This document shows positions 23,770-33,805 of a DNA stretch of 64,000 nucleotides, in pieces. The position numbers and the translations under genes are program-made. The notes beneath the pieces were generated by a model. That model saw nothing but the letters and a program-made list of their open reading frames with translations. It made no database searches and was not told the origin of the DNA. Each line of letters begins with the position of its first letter. The stretch's first letter is position 1. Source of the DNA: Microbacterium oleivorans (GTDB lineage: Bacteria; Actinomycetota; Actinomycetes; Actinomycetales; Microbacteriaceae); the NCBI RefSeq assembly GCF_013389665.1, contig NZ_CP058316.1:186001-250000 (forward strand), read 5' to 3'.

Positions 23770-24695
23770 CACGGTGTCGGCGGTGCCGATCGCTCGTCCG
23801 ACCGCGCGGCGAACCCCGCGCTCATGCCCTTGAGCGCTTCGGTGAACTCGCTTGGGATGATCCACAGTTTGCTGGACGCGCTGTCGCTGATCTTCGGCAG
23901 GGTCTGCAGGTACTGGTAGGCGAGCAGCTTGTCGTCGGGACGTCCGGCGTGGATCGCCTCGAAGACGCTGGTGATGGCGAGCGCCTCACCCTCGGCCCGG
24001 AGGATCGCAGACTGCTTCTCGCCCTCGGCACGCAGGATGTCGGCCTGTCGGCGCCCCTCGGCCTCGAGGATCTGCGACTGCTTCGATCCCTCCGAGGTCA
24101 GGATGACGGCGCGACGGTCACGCTCGGCGCGCATCTGCTTCTCCATCGAGTCCTTGATCGAGGCGGGCGGGTCGATCGCCTTGAGCTCGACCCGCGAGAC
24201 CCGGATGCCCCATTTACCGGTGGCCTCGTCGAGGACGATGCGCAACTGCCCGTTGATGTTGTCGCGGCTGGTCAGGGCCTCCTCGAGGTTCAGGCCACCC
24301 ACGACGTTGCGCAGCGTCGTCGTGGTGAGCTGTTCGACGGCCCCGAGATAGTTGTTGATCTCGTACGTCGCGGCGCGGGCATCGGTGACCTGGAAGTAGA
24401 CGACGGTGTCGATCGAGACGACGAGGTTGTCCTCGGTGATGACGGGTTGCGGGGGGAAGGAGACGACCTGCTCGCGCATGTCGACCAAGGGGAGGACCCG
24501 ATCGATGAAGGGGATCAGGATGTTCAGACCGGGGGTCAGGGTCTTCTGGTAGCGGCCGAGGCGCTCGACCACGCCGGCGTAGGCCTGCGGAATGATCCGG
24601 ATCGCGCGGAACAGCACGACGACCACGAAGATCGCGAGAACGGCGAGCAGGACGATCACGAAGATCTGCCCGATGAAGGCGCCGACATCAACCAT
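23769..24695 (-). CDS. SPFH/band-7 (stomatin-like) membrane scaffold protein
   Basis: A 308-residue protein with one N-terminal membrane helix (about residues 6-28) and a band-7 domain (about 30-210), followed by a coiled, Glu/Ala/Gln-rich stretch (AEGRRQADILRAEGEKQSAIL) typical of stomatin oligomerisation. Such proteins form ring-like lipid microdomains and pair with NfeD proteins, whose gene overlaps this one by 8 bases upstream. The partner arrangement is seen; the cargo is unknown. Confidence 0.93.
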   Translation of the reverse strand: MVDVGAFIGQIFVIVLLAVLAIFVVVVLFRAIRIIPQAYAGVVERLGRYQKTLTPGLNILIPFIDRVLPLVDMREQVVSFPPQPVITEDNLVVSIDTVVYFQVTDARAATYEINNYLGAVEQLTTTTLRNVVGGLNLEEALTSRDNINGQLRIVLDEATGKWGIRVSRVELKAIDPPASIKDSMEKQMRAERDRRAVILTSEGSKQSQILEAEGRRQADILRAEGEKQSAILRAEGEALAITSVFEAIHAGRPDDKLLAYQYLQTLPKISDSASSKLWIIPSEFTEALKGMSAGFAARSDERSAPPTP

Positions 24696-25167
24696 GGGTG
24701 TTCTCCTTCGGACCAGCGGCGACGACTTCGACGGTCGCCCCGCGGACGGCGTGGACGATGAGACGGCTGCCGACTGCGACGTCCGCGGTCGGATCGGTCA
24801 GGCGCGCCGTCCAGGTCTCGCCGTTGTCGAGCTTGACCGATCCCGCGCCGTCGACGAAGGGGACGAGGACCCGCGCTCCGATTCCGGCGAGGGCGTCGAC
24901 GTTGGTGGGGATGTGCGCGCTGCTCCGGCGCAAGGCTCGCAGCAGGAGCGGCCGAATCGTGAACAGGAGAAGGGCGGATACGGCCGCGGCCGCAGCCACC
25001 TGCAGCCACCAGGGCGCGGAGAGCAGGTTCGTGCCGAGACCGCCGACCAGCGTCCCGGCCGCGAGCATCAGGAACGTGAACTCCAGCGTCAGCAGTTCGA
25101 CGATGACGAAGATCAGGGCCAGGACGAGCCACGCGATCCAGAGGTACTGCGTGAGATCGGGCAACAT
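24688..25167 (-). CDS. NfeD-family membrane protein
   Basis: A 159-residue short NfeD protein: two or three membrane segments (residues 8-30 and 35-80) and a C-terminal OB-fold domain (about 95-150, with GSVKLDNGETWTARL). It lacks the ClpP-like protease domain of long NfeD proteins. It is the first gene of the unit and overlaps the SPFH gene, its usual partner. AAGGAG lies 5 bases before the ATG. Confidence 0.92.
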   Translation of the reverse strand: MLPDLTQYLWIAWLVLALIFVIVELLTLEFTFLMLAAGTLVGGLGTNLLSAPWWLQVAAAAAVSALLLFTIRPLLLRALRRSSAHIPTNVDALAGIGARVLVPFVDGAGSVKLDNGETWTARLTDPTADVAVGSRLIVHAVRGATVEVVAAGPKENTHG

Positions 25168-25191
25168 CGGCGCTCCTTCGTCCCTGGCTCG

Positions 25192-25197
25192 AACCTA
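25192..25197 (-). promoter_or_regulatory. -10 element of the NfeD-SPFH-GDPD unit
   Basis: TAGGTT on the minus strand, 24 bases before the ATG at 25167; a leadered message with AAGGAG (25173-25178) as ribosome site. Confidence 0.45.
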
Positions 25198-25227
25198 GCA
25201 GTCGAGGGGCGAGCGAGGGCCGGTTGA

Positions 25228-25233
25228 TAGGCT
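25228..25233 (+). promoter_or_regulatory. -10 element for the SDR gene
   Basis: TAGGCT, 6 bases before an in-frame GTG at 25240. Translation could begin leaderless there or at the ATG at 25288, which has its own AGGAG. Confidence 0.45.
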
Positions 25234-25287
25234 CGTGCGGTGCCGGCGATCCGCGGCGCCCCGAGACCTTCCCCGCAGGAGCACCCC

Positions 25288-26052
25288 ATGACTCAGCCCC
25301 TTCCCGCCGGAACCCTCAGCGGGCGCACCGCACTGGTGACCGGATCCTCGCGGGGCATCGGCGCCGACACCGCGCGCTACTTCGCGCAGGCGGGCGCGAA
25401 CGTCGTCATCAACTTCCGCAACAAGGCCCCGCGCGCCGAGAAGCTCGCCGCTGAGCTGCGCGCGTTCGGCGTCGACGTGCTCGTCGTCGGAGCCGACCTG
25501 ACCGACCGCGCATCGGTGGACGAGATGTTCGCCGCCGTGCGCGAGACGTTCGGTCACCTCGATCTCCTGGTGCTGAACGCCTCGGGCGGCATGGAAGGCG
25601 GCATGGCCGAGGACTACGCGCTCAAGCTGAACCGCGACGCGCAGCTCGGCGTGCTCGATGCCGCGCTCCCCGTCCTCGAGGACGGATCGCGCGTGGTCTT
25701 CGTCACCAGTCACCAAGCGCATTTCATCCGAACGACCCCGACGATGCCCGAGTACGAGGCCGTCGCACTCTCCAAGCGCGCGGGGGAGGATGCGCTCCGC
25801 GAGCGCGTCGGCGAGCTGACCGAGCGCGGCATCGGTTTCGTCGTCGTCTCGGGCGACATGATCGAAGGCACGATCACCGCCACCCTGCTGGAGCGCGCGA
25901 ACCCGGGGGCCATCGCCACCCGCCGCGAGTCGGCCGGCAAGCTCTACAACGTCTCGGAGTTCGCCGCCGAGATCGCCCTCGCCGCGGTGGAGCCGATCCC
26001 TGCCGACAACACCCGCCTGGTGGGAGACATCTCGTCGTTCGGCGGTGAGTGA
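25288..26052 (+). CDS. SDR-family oxidoreductase with shifted catalytic Tyr
   Basis: A 254-residue short-chain dehydrogenase fold. The NAD(P) motif TGSSRGIG (19-24 region) and a motif like NAG (LNASGG, 97-101) are normal, and Ser141 is in place, but the YxxxK motif is not: Lys163 is preceded four residues earlier by Val159, and the nearest Tyr is Tyr156, seven before the Lys. It may use the displaced Tyr or not be a classical dehydrogenase. Start 25288 has AGGAG; an in-frame leaderless GTG at 25240 would add 16 residues. It overlaps the S9 peptidase start by 4 bases. Confidence 0.88.
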   Translation: MTQPLPAGTLSGRTALVTGSSRGIGADTARYFAQAGANVVINFRNKAPRAEKLAAELRAFGVDVLVVGADLTDRASVDEMFAAVRETFGHLDLLVLNASGGMEGGMAEDYALKLNRDAQLGVLDAALPVLEDGSRVVFVTSHQAHFIRTTPTMPEYEAVALSKRAGEDALRERVGELTERGIGFVVVSGDMIEGTITATLLERANPGAIATRRESAGKLYNVSEFAAEIALAAVEPIPADNTRLVGDISSFGGE

Positions 26053-28040
26053 CGGTGCGTCCAGCCGACATCGAGGCTCTCGTCTCGGTCGGTCGCCCCG
26101 CGATCGCCTCGGACGGCTCGTTCACCGTTTTCGCCACCTCCCGCGCCGACGTCGCCGCCAACCGCAACGTCGGCCAGCTGTGGCGGATCGACCTTCCCGT
26201 TGGCCTGCCCCGACGGTTGACGCGAGGGATCGCAGACGCCTCGCCGCGGCTGTCACCGGATGACCGTCACGTCGCCTTCCTGCGTGCCGACGCGGGCGGT
26301 CGGGCGCAGGTTCATGTCGTCGCGGCATCCGGTTCCGAGGCCCTCCAGGTCACCGACGCGCCGCTGGGTGTCAGCACGTTCGCGTGGTCGCCCACGAGTG
26401 ACCGGATCGCGTTCGTCGCACGGGTGCCCGAACCCGGACGCTACGGCACCGTCGACGGTCTGGCCCCCGAGGCAGAGTCGCCGCGGCGCATCACCGGCGT
26501 GCGGTGGCACGCGAACGGTGTCGGGTACGTCCTCGACCGGCCCGGTCACGTGTTCGTCGTCGCCGTGCCCGACGTCGGCGACGAGCCGGCCTACGAGGAC
26601 GCCCCGGTGCTGCACGACGATGCCGCAGCGGCGCGCGCGACCGGAGGTTCCGGTAAGGCTCGACAGCTCACCGAGGGCTCGTCGTCGCACGAAGGTGTCG
26701 TCTTCACCTCCGACGGCAGCGAGGTGCTCACCACGATCGACGCGATCGAACCGGACCATCGAGACCTCCGGACGCCGCTCGTCGCAGTCAGGGTCGACGG
26801 CTCGGGCCAGCGCGAGGTGCTCGCGCCCCGCTTCTCGATCGGAGACGTCGCAGTGGCGTCCGATGGTGCCGTCGCGTTCCTCGCGTCCGATCCCGGACCC
26901 GACGGACGCGACTTCGTCGCTCCCGGGGTCGCACTCTGGGTGCTCGACGGCGACGAGCCGCGCCGCCTGACCGACCCCGAGACCGTCGATCTCGGCGAGG
27001 TCGGGTCGCACATCACCCCTGTCGGTGAGGACTTCCTGGTGCAGAACCGCACCCGCGGGCAGGTCGAGCTGCTGCGTGTCACGCGTGACGGCACGGTGCA
27101 GCGGCTGCGCGCCGGACTCGAGGTCGCCGGCCACGCCGCCGATGCTGCGGGCGAGCGCATCGTCTGCGCCGTCGCGACGAGCCGCTCGGCCGGCGAGATC
27201 CTCCTTCTGGACTCCGAGGGGGCCGACGCCCGGCTGCTGACGGCGTTCGGCGATGCCGCCGGACGCGCGGGATACGTGCTGCCCCGCGAGCTCGAGGTCG
27301 CCGCACCCGATGGCTATCCGGTGCACGGCTGGGTCGCGACGCCCACGGGGCCCGGGCCGTTCCCGGTTCTCCTTCAGATCCACGGCGGCCCGTACGCCTC
27401 GTACGGCGTGCACCTCTTCGACGAGACGCAGGTGCTCGTCGACGCGGGCTACGCGGTGGTGTACTGCAACCCGCGGGGGAGTGCGGGGTATGGGCGCAGC
27501 CACGGGCGCAGCATCCGGGGCCGGATGGGCACCGACGACCTCGTCGACGTGCTGGCCTTCCTCGATGGCGCGCTCGCCTCGGACGATCGCCTCGACGGCA
27601 CGCGAGTCGGGATCATGGGCGGGTCGTACGGGGGCTACCTGACGGCGTGGGCGATCGCGCACGATCACCGGTTCGCGGCCGCGATCGTCGAGCGCGGGTT
27701 CTTGGACCCGGTGAGCTTCCAGGGCACGAGCGACATCGGCTCCTTCTTCGGCGACGAGTACGTCGGAACCGATCCCGACGCGATCCGGGCACAGAGCCCG
27801 ATGGCCGTGGTCGATCGGGTCACGACGCCGACGTTCGTGATCCACTCGGAGCTGGACTATCGCTGCCCGCTCGAACAGGCCACGCGCTATTACTCGGCGC
27901 TGCGGCGACAGGGCATCGAGGCCGAGTTGCTGATCTTCCCGGGGGAGGACCACGAACTCACGCGGTCCGGCCGGCCGCGTCACCGCGTGGAACGCTTCGA
28001 GGCGATCCTCGAGTGGTGGAGCCGTCACCTGCCGGTCTGA
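26049..28040 (+). CDS. S9-family serine peptidase (acylaminoacyl/dipeptidyl peptidase type)
   Basis: A 663-residue cytoplasmic peptidase: an N-terminal beta-propeller (about 1-400, with repeated WD-like strands) gates a C-terminal alpha/beta-hydrolase domain. The triad is complete, Ser526 in GGSYGGY, Asp603 in SELDYRCP and His635 in EDHELTRSGRP. It should cleave acylated amino acids or dipeptides from short peptides. The GTG start overlaps the SDR stop as GTGA, so the two are coupled, although no metabolic link between them is evident. Confidence 0.93.
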   Translation: MTVRPADIEALVSVGRPAIASDGSFTVFATSRADVAANRNVGQLWRIDLPVGLPRRLTRGIADASPRLSPDDRHVAFLRADAGGRAQVHVVAASGSEALQVTDAPLGVSTFAWSPTSDRIAFVARVPEPGRYGTVDGLAPEAESPRRITGVRWHANGVGYVLDRPGHVFVVAVPDVGDEPAYEDAPVLHDDAAAARATGGSGKARQLTEGSSSHEGVVFTSDGSEVLTTIDAIEPDHRDLRTPLVAVRVDGSGQREVLAPRFSIGDVAVASDGAVAFLASDPGPDGRDFVAPGVALWVLDGDEPRRLTDPETVDLGEVGSHITPVGEDFLVQNRTRGQVELLRVTRDGTVQRLRAGLEVAGHAADAAGERIVCAVATSRSAGEILLLDSEGADARLLTAFGDAAGRAGYVLPRELEVAAPDGYPVHGWVATPTGPGPFPVLLQIHGGPYASYGVHLFDETQVLVDAGYAVVYCNPRGSAGYGRSHGRSIRGRMGTDDLVDVLAFLDGALASDDRLDGTRVGIMGGSYGGYLTAWAIAHDHRFAAAIVERGFLDPVSFQGTSDIGSFFGDEYVGTDPDAIRAQSPMAVVDRVTTPTFVIHSELDYRCPLEQATRYYSALRRQGIEAELLIFPGEDHELTRSGRPRHRVERFEAILEWWSRHLPV

Positions 28041-28074
28041 CACGACGGCAGGCGACGGCTGCGCCCCAGCGGCG

Positions 28075-28626
28075 TCAGGGGCGGAACGAGAGCCCGCGCA
28101 CGATGTTCACCACGCCCAATGCCACCGCGGAGATGCCGAGGAGCCACCAGAGCACGATCGCGCCCCACAGCGGCGAGAAGAGCAGCGTCACACCGGCGAT
28201 GATCGACAGGACGGCGAAAGCGATCGTCCACCCGCGGGAGGACGACTCGCCCACGACCGAGAGCGACACGGCCCCCTCGATGATCCACAGGATGCCCACG
28301 AGGACGCCGAGGAACAGAGCGAACGACACGGTGAAAGCGGCGAGATTCGCGAACGCCACGACCCCGACGACGATGAAGAAGACGCCGAGCGCGATGTGGC
28401 CGACACGGGACCATCCGCCCTTGGTACGCGAGAAGATGCCGAGTCCGGCATATACGATTCCCGCGATGATCGTGTAGGCGGCGATGATGCCCGTCGCCAC
28501 CTGCGCCGTCCGGCCGGGCCAGACGAGGATGAGGACCCCGAGGATCACCGACAGGATGCCGCCGACGATGAACGCGGTACGCAGTGACCGCACGAACGTC
28601 GACGTGGTGTTCTGCGTTGTTGACAT
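28075..28626 (-). CDS. HdeD-family (DUF308) membrane protein
   Basis: A 183-residue protein with six membrane helices in three DUF308 hairpin pairs, for example FIVGGILSVILGVLILVW and FLGVLVGILWIIEGAVSL. The family includes HdeD, linked to acid resistance in E. coli; the actinobacterial members have no proven role. AAGGAGG at good spacing sets the ATG at 28626. The 5' leader carries a strong small hairpin just before the ribosome site. Confidence 0.88.
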   Translation of the reverse strand: MSTTQNTTSTFVRSLRTAFIVGGILSVILGVLILVWPGRTAQVATGIIAAYTIIAGIVYAGLGIFSRTKGGWSRVGHIALGVFFIVVGVVAFANLAAFTVSFALFLGVLVGILWIIEGAVSLSVVGESSSRGWTIAFAVLSIIAGVTLLFSPLWGAIVLWWLLGISAVALGVVNIVRGLSFRP

Positions 28627-28639
28627 GACAGGACCTCCT

Positions 28640-28678
28640 TCGTGCGGGGGTCGCACACCCCCGACACGCCACACGCTA
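28640..28678 (-). promoter_or_regulatory. HdeD gene promoter and structured 5' leader
   Basis: On the minus strand: -10 TAGCGT (28678-28673), then a 7-base stem CGGGGGT-GTGCG-ACCCCCG (28663-28645). The loop GTGCG can instead pair with CGCAC directly after the stem, giving two mutually exclusive hairpins upstream of AAGGAGG. Confidence 0.4.
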
Positions 28679-28704
28679 GTGCAGCCGGTAGCGCGCCGGC
28701 ACTC

Positions 28705-29622
28705 CTACCCGAGCAGGAGCGTCGCCGTCAGCAACACGGGGACACAACCGAGGGTGGTGAGAAAGACGGTGTCGCGGGAGATGGTCTCGCCGATGTCGTA
28801 CCGCTGGGCGAAGTTGAAAACGTTCTGAGCGGTCGGCAGAGCAGCCAGCACTGTCACGGCCAGGATGTCGGCGGGGGAGAGGCGGAAGACGAACGCCGCC
28901 ACGGCCCAGGCCACCGATGGCATCGCGATGAGTTTCAGCGCGCTCGCCAGCAGGATGTCGCGACGTCGGCCGGAGGCCGACAGCACACGTTGCCCATGGA
29001 GCGACATGCCGTAGGCGATGAGAAGGACGGGAACGCAGGCATCGGCGATCAACCGCAGCGGATCGAGGACGATCGGGGGCAGCTCGAGTCCCGAGACAGA
29101 CACCACGACTCCGGCGATCGACGCGATGACGATCGGGTTGCCGAACGTGCGTTTGAGGATCGGGAGCGGGCGGCGCTGACCGGTCGTGACGGCTTCGAGG
29201 ATCGCCATGGTGACGGGCGTGAACACGATCAACTGCATCAGGATCACCGGGGCCGGCAATGCCGCCGAACCCAACAGGTAGAGCGACAGCGGGATGCCGA
29301 TGTTGTTGGAGTTGACCTGGCCCGCCGACAGCGTCCCGATGAGGGTCTCGCCGACGCTGCGACGCCAGACGAAGCGCGCCACGATCGCGTAGACGACGAA
29401 CATCGACAGCGCGGCGATGGCCGACACCGGCAGCAGCGCCGAGAACAGCGTCGAGACGTCCGCCTGGGACAGCACGACGAACATCAGGAACGGCGAGAGC
29501 ACGAAGAAGATCAGACGCGCGAGCACCGGGCGCCCGTGCGGTCCGAGCAGGTCGATGCGACCGATGACGTAGCCGACCACGATCGCGACTCCGATGACGA
29601 CGAATCCGGTCACGACCTGCAC
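28705..29622 (-). CDS. AEC-family transporter (auxin efflux carrier type)
   Basis: A 305-residue membrane carrier with about ten helices in two inverted halves, as in AEC/BART proteins that move malonate, malate or other small anions. The conserved segment with GQVNSNNIGIPLSLYLLG near residue 100 and PTAQNVFNFAQRY near 265 are hallmarks. Substrate unknown. The GTG start has TAGGCT 7 bases upstream and no ribosome site. No metabolic partner gene is adjacent. Confidence 0.9.
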   Translation of the reverse strand: MQVVTGFVVIGVAIVVGYVIGRIDLLGPHGRPVLARLIFFVLSPFLMFVVLSQADVSTLFSALLPVSAIAALSMFVVYAIVARFVWRRSVGETLIGTLSAGQVNSNNIGIPLSLYLLGSAALPAPVILMQLIVFTPVTMAILEAVTTGQRRPLPILKRTFGNPIVIASIAGVVVSVSGLELPPIVLDPLRLIADACVPVLLIAYGMSLHGQRVLSASGRRRDILLASALKLIAMPSVAWAVAAFVFRLSPADILAVTVLAALPTAQNVFNFAQRYDIGETISRDTVFLTTLGCVPVLLTATLLLG

Positions 29623-29629
29623 ACCATCG

Positions 29630-29635
29630 AGCCTA
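29630..29635 (-). promoter_or_regulatory. -10 element for the AEC transporter gene
   Basis: TAGGCT on the minus strand, 7 bases before the GTG at 29622. Confidence 0.5.
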
Positions 29636-29673
29636 GGTCAGACGCTGCCCGGTCACCGTCACGGTTGCGCTGA

Positions 29674-29685
29674 TAATGCACATTA
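29674..29685. promoter_or_regulatory. AT-rich palindrome between the AEC gene and a small gene
   Basis: TAATG-CA-CATTA inside an AT-rich patch (29671-29691), the most AT-rich spot of its surroundings. It could be an operator or promoter core for the gene to its right. Confidence 0.35.
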
Positions 29686-29830
29686 TGTCAACTCGCGGGC
29701 GGCGCGACCCTCTCTGCCGCGTTCCCCCTTTGCTTCACCGGCGTCGCGACGGCTCGCGGCCGCGCGCCGACACGATACCGTCGAGCATGCCCGCATCGCC
29801 CGCATCCGTGCTCACCTCAGGACCGCCGAC

Positions 29831-30136
29831 GTGATCGCCGAGCCGGACGCCGGATCGCGTCGTCTCGAGCTGATGCTCCGACGACCACGAATCCACCTCT
29901 TGCCGGGCGTCCGCCCGACCGTGGTGATCGCCGGTCGCGGGCAGCCTGCCCAGTGGGGCCTCGGCACCTGGATGATTCCGGCCGATGCTCGCGTCGAGAT
30001 CGGCGTCTTCCTCTTCAACCGCCTGTGGCGCTTCGGTGAGGCCCAGATCACGGTGTTGTCAGACCACACCGGCGTGGAGTACCGCGCCCCATGGCTGCCG
30101 TATGGCGCGGGTCGAGTCGGACTCTCGACGCGGTGA
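29831..30136 (+). CDS. Hypothetical small protein
   Basis: About 101 residues from a GTG with AGGA 9 bases upstream; an ATG at 29873 would give 87. The third codon positions are GC-rich in this frame and the stretch from LRRPRIHLLPGVRPTVVIAG to APWLPYGAG reads like a folded beta-rich protein, so I think it is real. No signal peptide or membrane helix, no recognised domain. It sits alone between the divergent AEC gene and the convergent amylosucrase. If it were not a gene, 29623-30163 would be an otherwise empty stretch holding only the palindrome at 29674-29685. Confidence 0.55.
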   Translation: MIAEPDAGSRRLELMLRRPRIHLLPGVRPTVVIAGRGQPAQWGLGTWMIPADARVEIGVFLFNRLWRFGEAQITVLSDHTGVEYRAPWLPYGAGRVGLSTR

Positions 30137-30163
30137 TGGTGTCGGCGGGTGGGCCGGTCGCGA

Positions 30164-32065
<1,902 letters not shown>

Positions 32066-32117
32066 CGAGGACGATCCGCAGCGTTCATGCTCGCATCATC
32101 GCAGACCGCGACGGGAG

Positions 32118-32123
32118 TAGCGT
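32118..32123 (+). promoter_or_regulatory. -10 element ahead of a possible leader peptide and the MFS gene
   Basis: TAGCGT followed by 6 bases and the GTG at 32130. Confidence 0.5.
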
Positions 32124-32129
32124 GGAGGC

Positions 32130-32171
32130 GTGACCATCGCGCCCGTTCTCCCCCTCGGTCGCGACGCATGA
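32130..32171 (+). CDS. Possible 13-residue leader peptide
   Basis: A short frame beginning at the position where a leaderless start is predicted and reading MTIAPVLPLGRDA. Its TGA overlaps the ATG of the MFS gene as ATGA. The transporter's own ATG has no ribosome site, so translation may depend on reinitiation after this peptide. Whether it is translated is untested. Confidence 0.4.
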   Translation: MTIAPVLPLGRDA

Positions 32172-33499
32172 CGGATCTGACGCGCACCGACGGCCCGGGG
32201 CTGCGCGCCTGGCTCGTCTGGGGCACGGGCGTCGCGGCCTACGTGCTGTCGATCACCAACCGCACGTCGCTCTCGGCCGTGGGCGTGGACGCGGCCGAGC
32301 GTTTTCAGGCCGACGCCGCGACGCTGTCGATGTTCGCCGTCGTCCAGCTCGCCGTGTACGGCGGGATGCAGCTTCCGATCGGCGTCCTCCTCGATCGCTT
32401 CGGGTCTCGCCCCATCATGACCATCGGTATGGTCCTGATGGCCGTCGGCCAGCTCACCATGGCCCTCTCCCCCAGCGTGGGGGTCGCCATCATCGCGCGC
32501 ATGCTCCTCGGGGCCGGTGATGCCGCGGTCTTCCCCGCGGTTCTCCGACTCGTCGCGACCTGGTTCCCCGCGCAGCGGGGCCCCGTCATGGTTCAGCTGA
32601 CCGGCATCATCGGGCAGGCCGGACAGCTCGTGGCCGTCATCCCGCTCTCCGCGCTCCTCCACGCCACCACGTGGTCGATCACGTTCGGCAGCATCGCCGG
32701 TCTCGGCATCCTCTTCGCGATCCTCGTCTTCCTCGTCGTGCGCAACCATCCACCCGAGGTCGGCCGCGACGTGAGCGTCGACACCGACACCGGGGCCATC
32801 CGCGTGGTCACCTCGAGCGTCGACACGGGCGTCGGCATCCGCGCCGCGTGGGCGCACCCGGGAACGCGACTGGCGTTCTGGTCGCACTTCACCGCGCCCT
32901 TCGCGGGTACGGCGTTCATCCTGCTGTGGGGCATCCCGTTCCTCACCGCAGGAGAGGGACGAACGCAGGCCGAGGCGACCCTCCTGACCACCCTCTACGT
33001 GTTCACGGGAATGGTGCTCGGCCCGATCATGGGTGACCTGTCGCGGCGCATTCCGAACCTCCGGTCGCGCGCACTCGTCCTGCCGGCGGTCGGTATCCAG
33101 TTGGCCGCGTGGTCGGCCGTGCTGCTCTGGCCGGGGCCCGCGCCGATCTGGTTGCTCGTCGCCCTCGCGATCGCCCTCGCCACCGGCGGGCCGGCCTCGA
33201 TGATCGCCTTCGACCACGCGCGGACGCACAACCCGTCCCACCGGCTGAGCACGGCGACCGGGCTCACCAACTCCGGTGGCTTCCTCGCGGCCCTCGTCGC
33301 GGTCTTCTCCATCGGACTCGCGCTCGATCTCCAAGGTGCCGGGACGCCCGCTACTTACACGCTCGACGCGTTCCGGCTGGCGTTCGCGACGCAGATCCCG
33401 CTCTGGGTCCTCGGCGGCACCTTCATCGCGATCGAACGCAAGCGCACCCGCATCCACATCGGCATGGACGCGCCGCGCCGCCCCCGCTCGACGCGATGA
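32168..33499 (+). CDS. MFS transporter (nitrate/nitrite porter-like group)
   Basis: A 443-residue carrier with twelve membrane helices. The loop after helix 2 carries the MFS motif GVLLDRFGSRPIM near residue 75, and the segment GAGDAAVFPAVLRLVATWFPAQRG near 118-141 resembles transporters of the NarK/organic-anion type. A cytoplasmic loop lies near 200-235. Substrate unknown. ATG 32168 is the only plausible start in frame; it lacks a Shine-Dalgarno and overlaps the end of a short upstream frame. It is divergent from the amylosucrase gene. Confidence 0.87.
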   Translation: MTDLTRTDGPGLRAWLVWGTGVAAYVLSITNRTSLSAVGVDAAERFQADAATLSMFAVVQLAVYGGMQLPIGVLLDRFGSRPIMTIGMVLMAVGQLTMALSPSVGVAIIARMLLGAGDAAVFPAVLRLVATWFPAQRGPVMVQLTGIIGQAGQLVAVIPLSALLHATTWSITFGSIAGLGILFAILVFLVVRNHPPEVGRDVSVDTDTGAIRVVTSSVDTGVGIRAAWAHPGTRLAFWSHFTAPFAGTAFILLWGIPFLTAGEGRTQAEATLLTTLYVFTGMVLGPIMGDLSRRIPNLRSRALVLPAVGIQLAAWSAVLLWPGPAPIWLLVALAIALATGGPASMIAFDHARTHNPSHRLSTATGLTNSGGFLAALVAVFSIGLALDLQGAGTPATYTLDAFRLAFATQIPLWVLGGTFIAIERKRTRIHIGMDAPRRPRSTR

Positions 33500-33510
33500 T
33501 CCGCGGCGAC

Positions 33511-33771
33511 TCAGAGAGTCGGGTCGCCCGAGGTCGTCGTGCTGTTGCGCGTGACCCGCTGGCCGCTGGCGGGGTCCACCGCGGTGCGGCTGACGGTGTC
33601 GGTCTGCCGGCGGCGGGCGAGCAGGATGATGCCCAGCAGGAAGATGAGCGCGCCGGCGCCCATGAGGATGTAGCCGACCAGGTCGAGATCGACCCATTCG
33701 ACCTCGACGTTGACGGCGAACGCGAGGATCGCGCCGATGACGAACAGGGCGATTCCAGCACCAATGCTCAT
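33511..33771 (-). CDS. DUF6458-family small membrane protein
   Basis: An 86-residue protein with two membrane helices (about 2-20 and 29-48) separated by the short acidic loop VEVEWVDLDLVGYILMG, and a cytoplasmic tail rich in Thr, Ser and Arg. The pattern is that of DUF6458 proteins, common in Microbacteriaceae and other actinobacteria, of unknown role. GGAG at good spacing sets ATG 33771. It sits downstream of the second SGNH hydrolase but behind a strong hairpin, so it is probably transcribed separately. Confidence 0.85.
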   Translation of the reverse strand: MSIGAGIALFVIGAILAFAVNVEVEWVDLDLVGYILMGAGALIFLLGIILLARRRQTDTVSRTAVDPASGQRVTRNSTTTSGDPTL

Positions 33772-33805
33772 GACAGCTCCTTCGGGGCGTGCGGACGCTC
33801 CCGAT

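Noticed and set aside
33455..33510. Functional link between the MFS gene and the DUF6458 gene
   Set aside because: They converge with a short gap and share no promoter; neighbourhood alone does not support a joint role.
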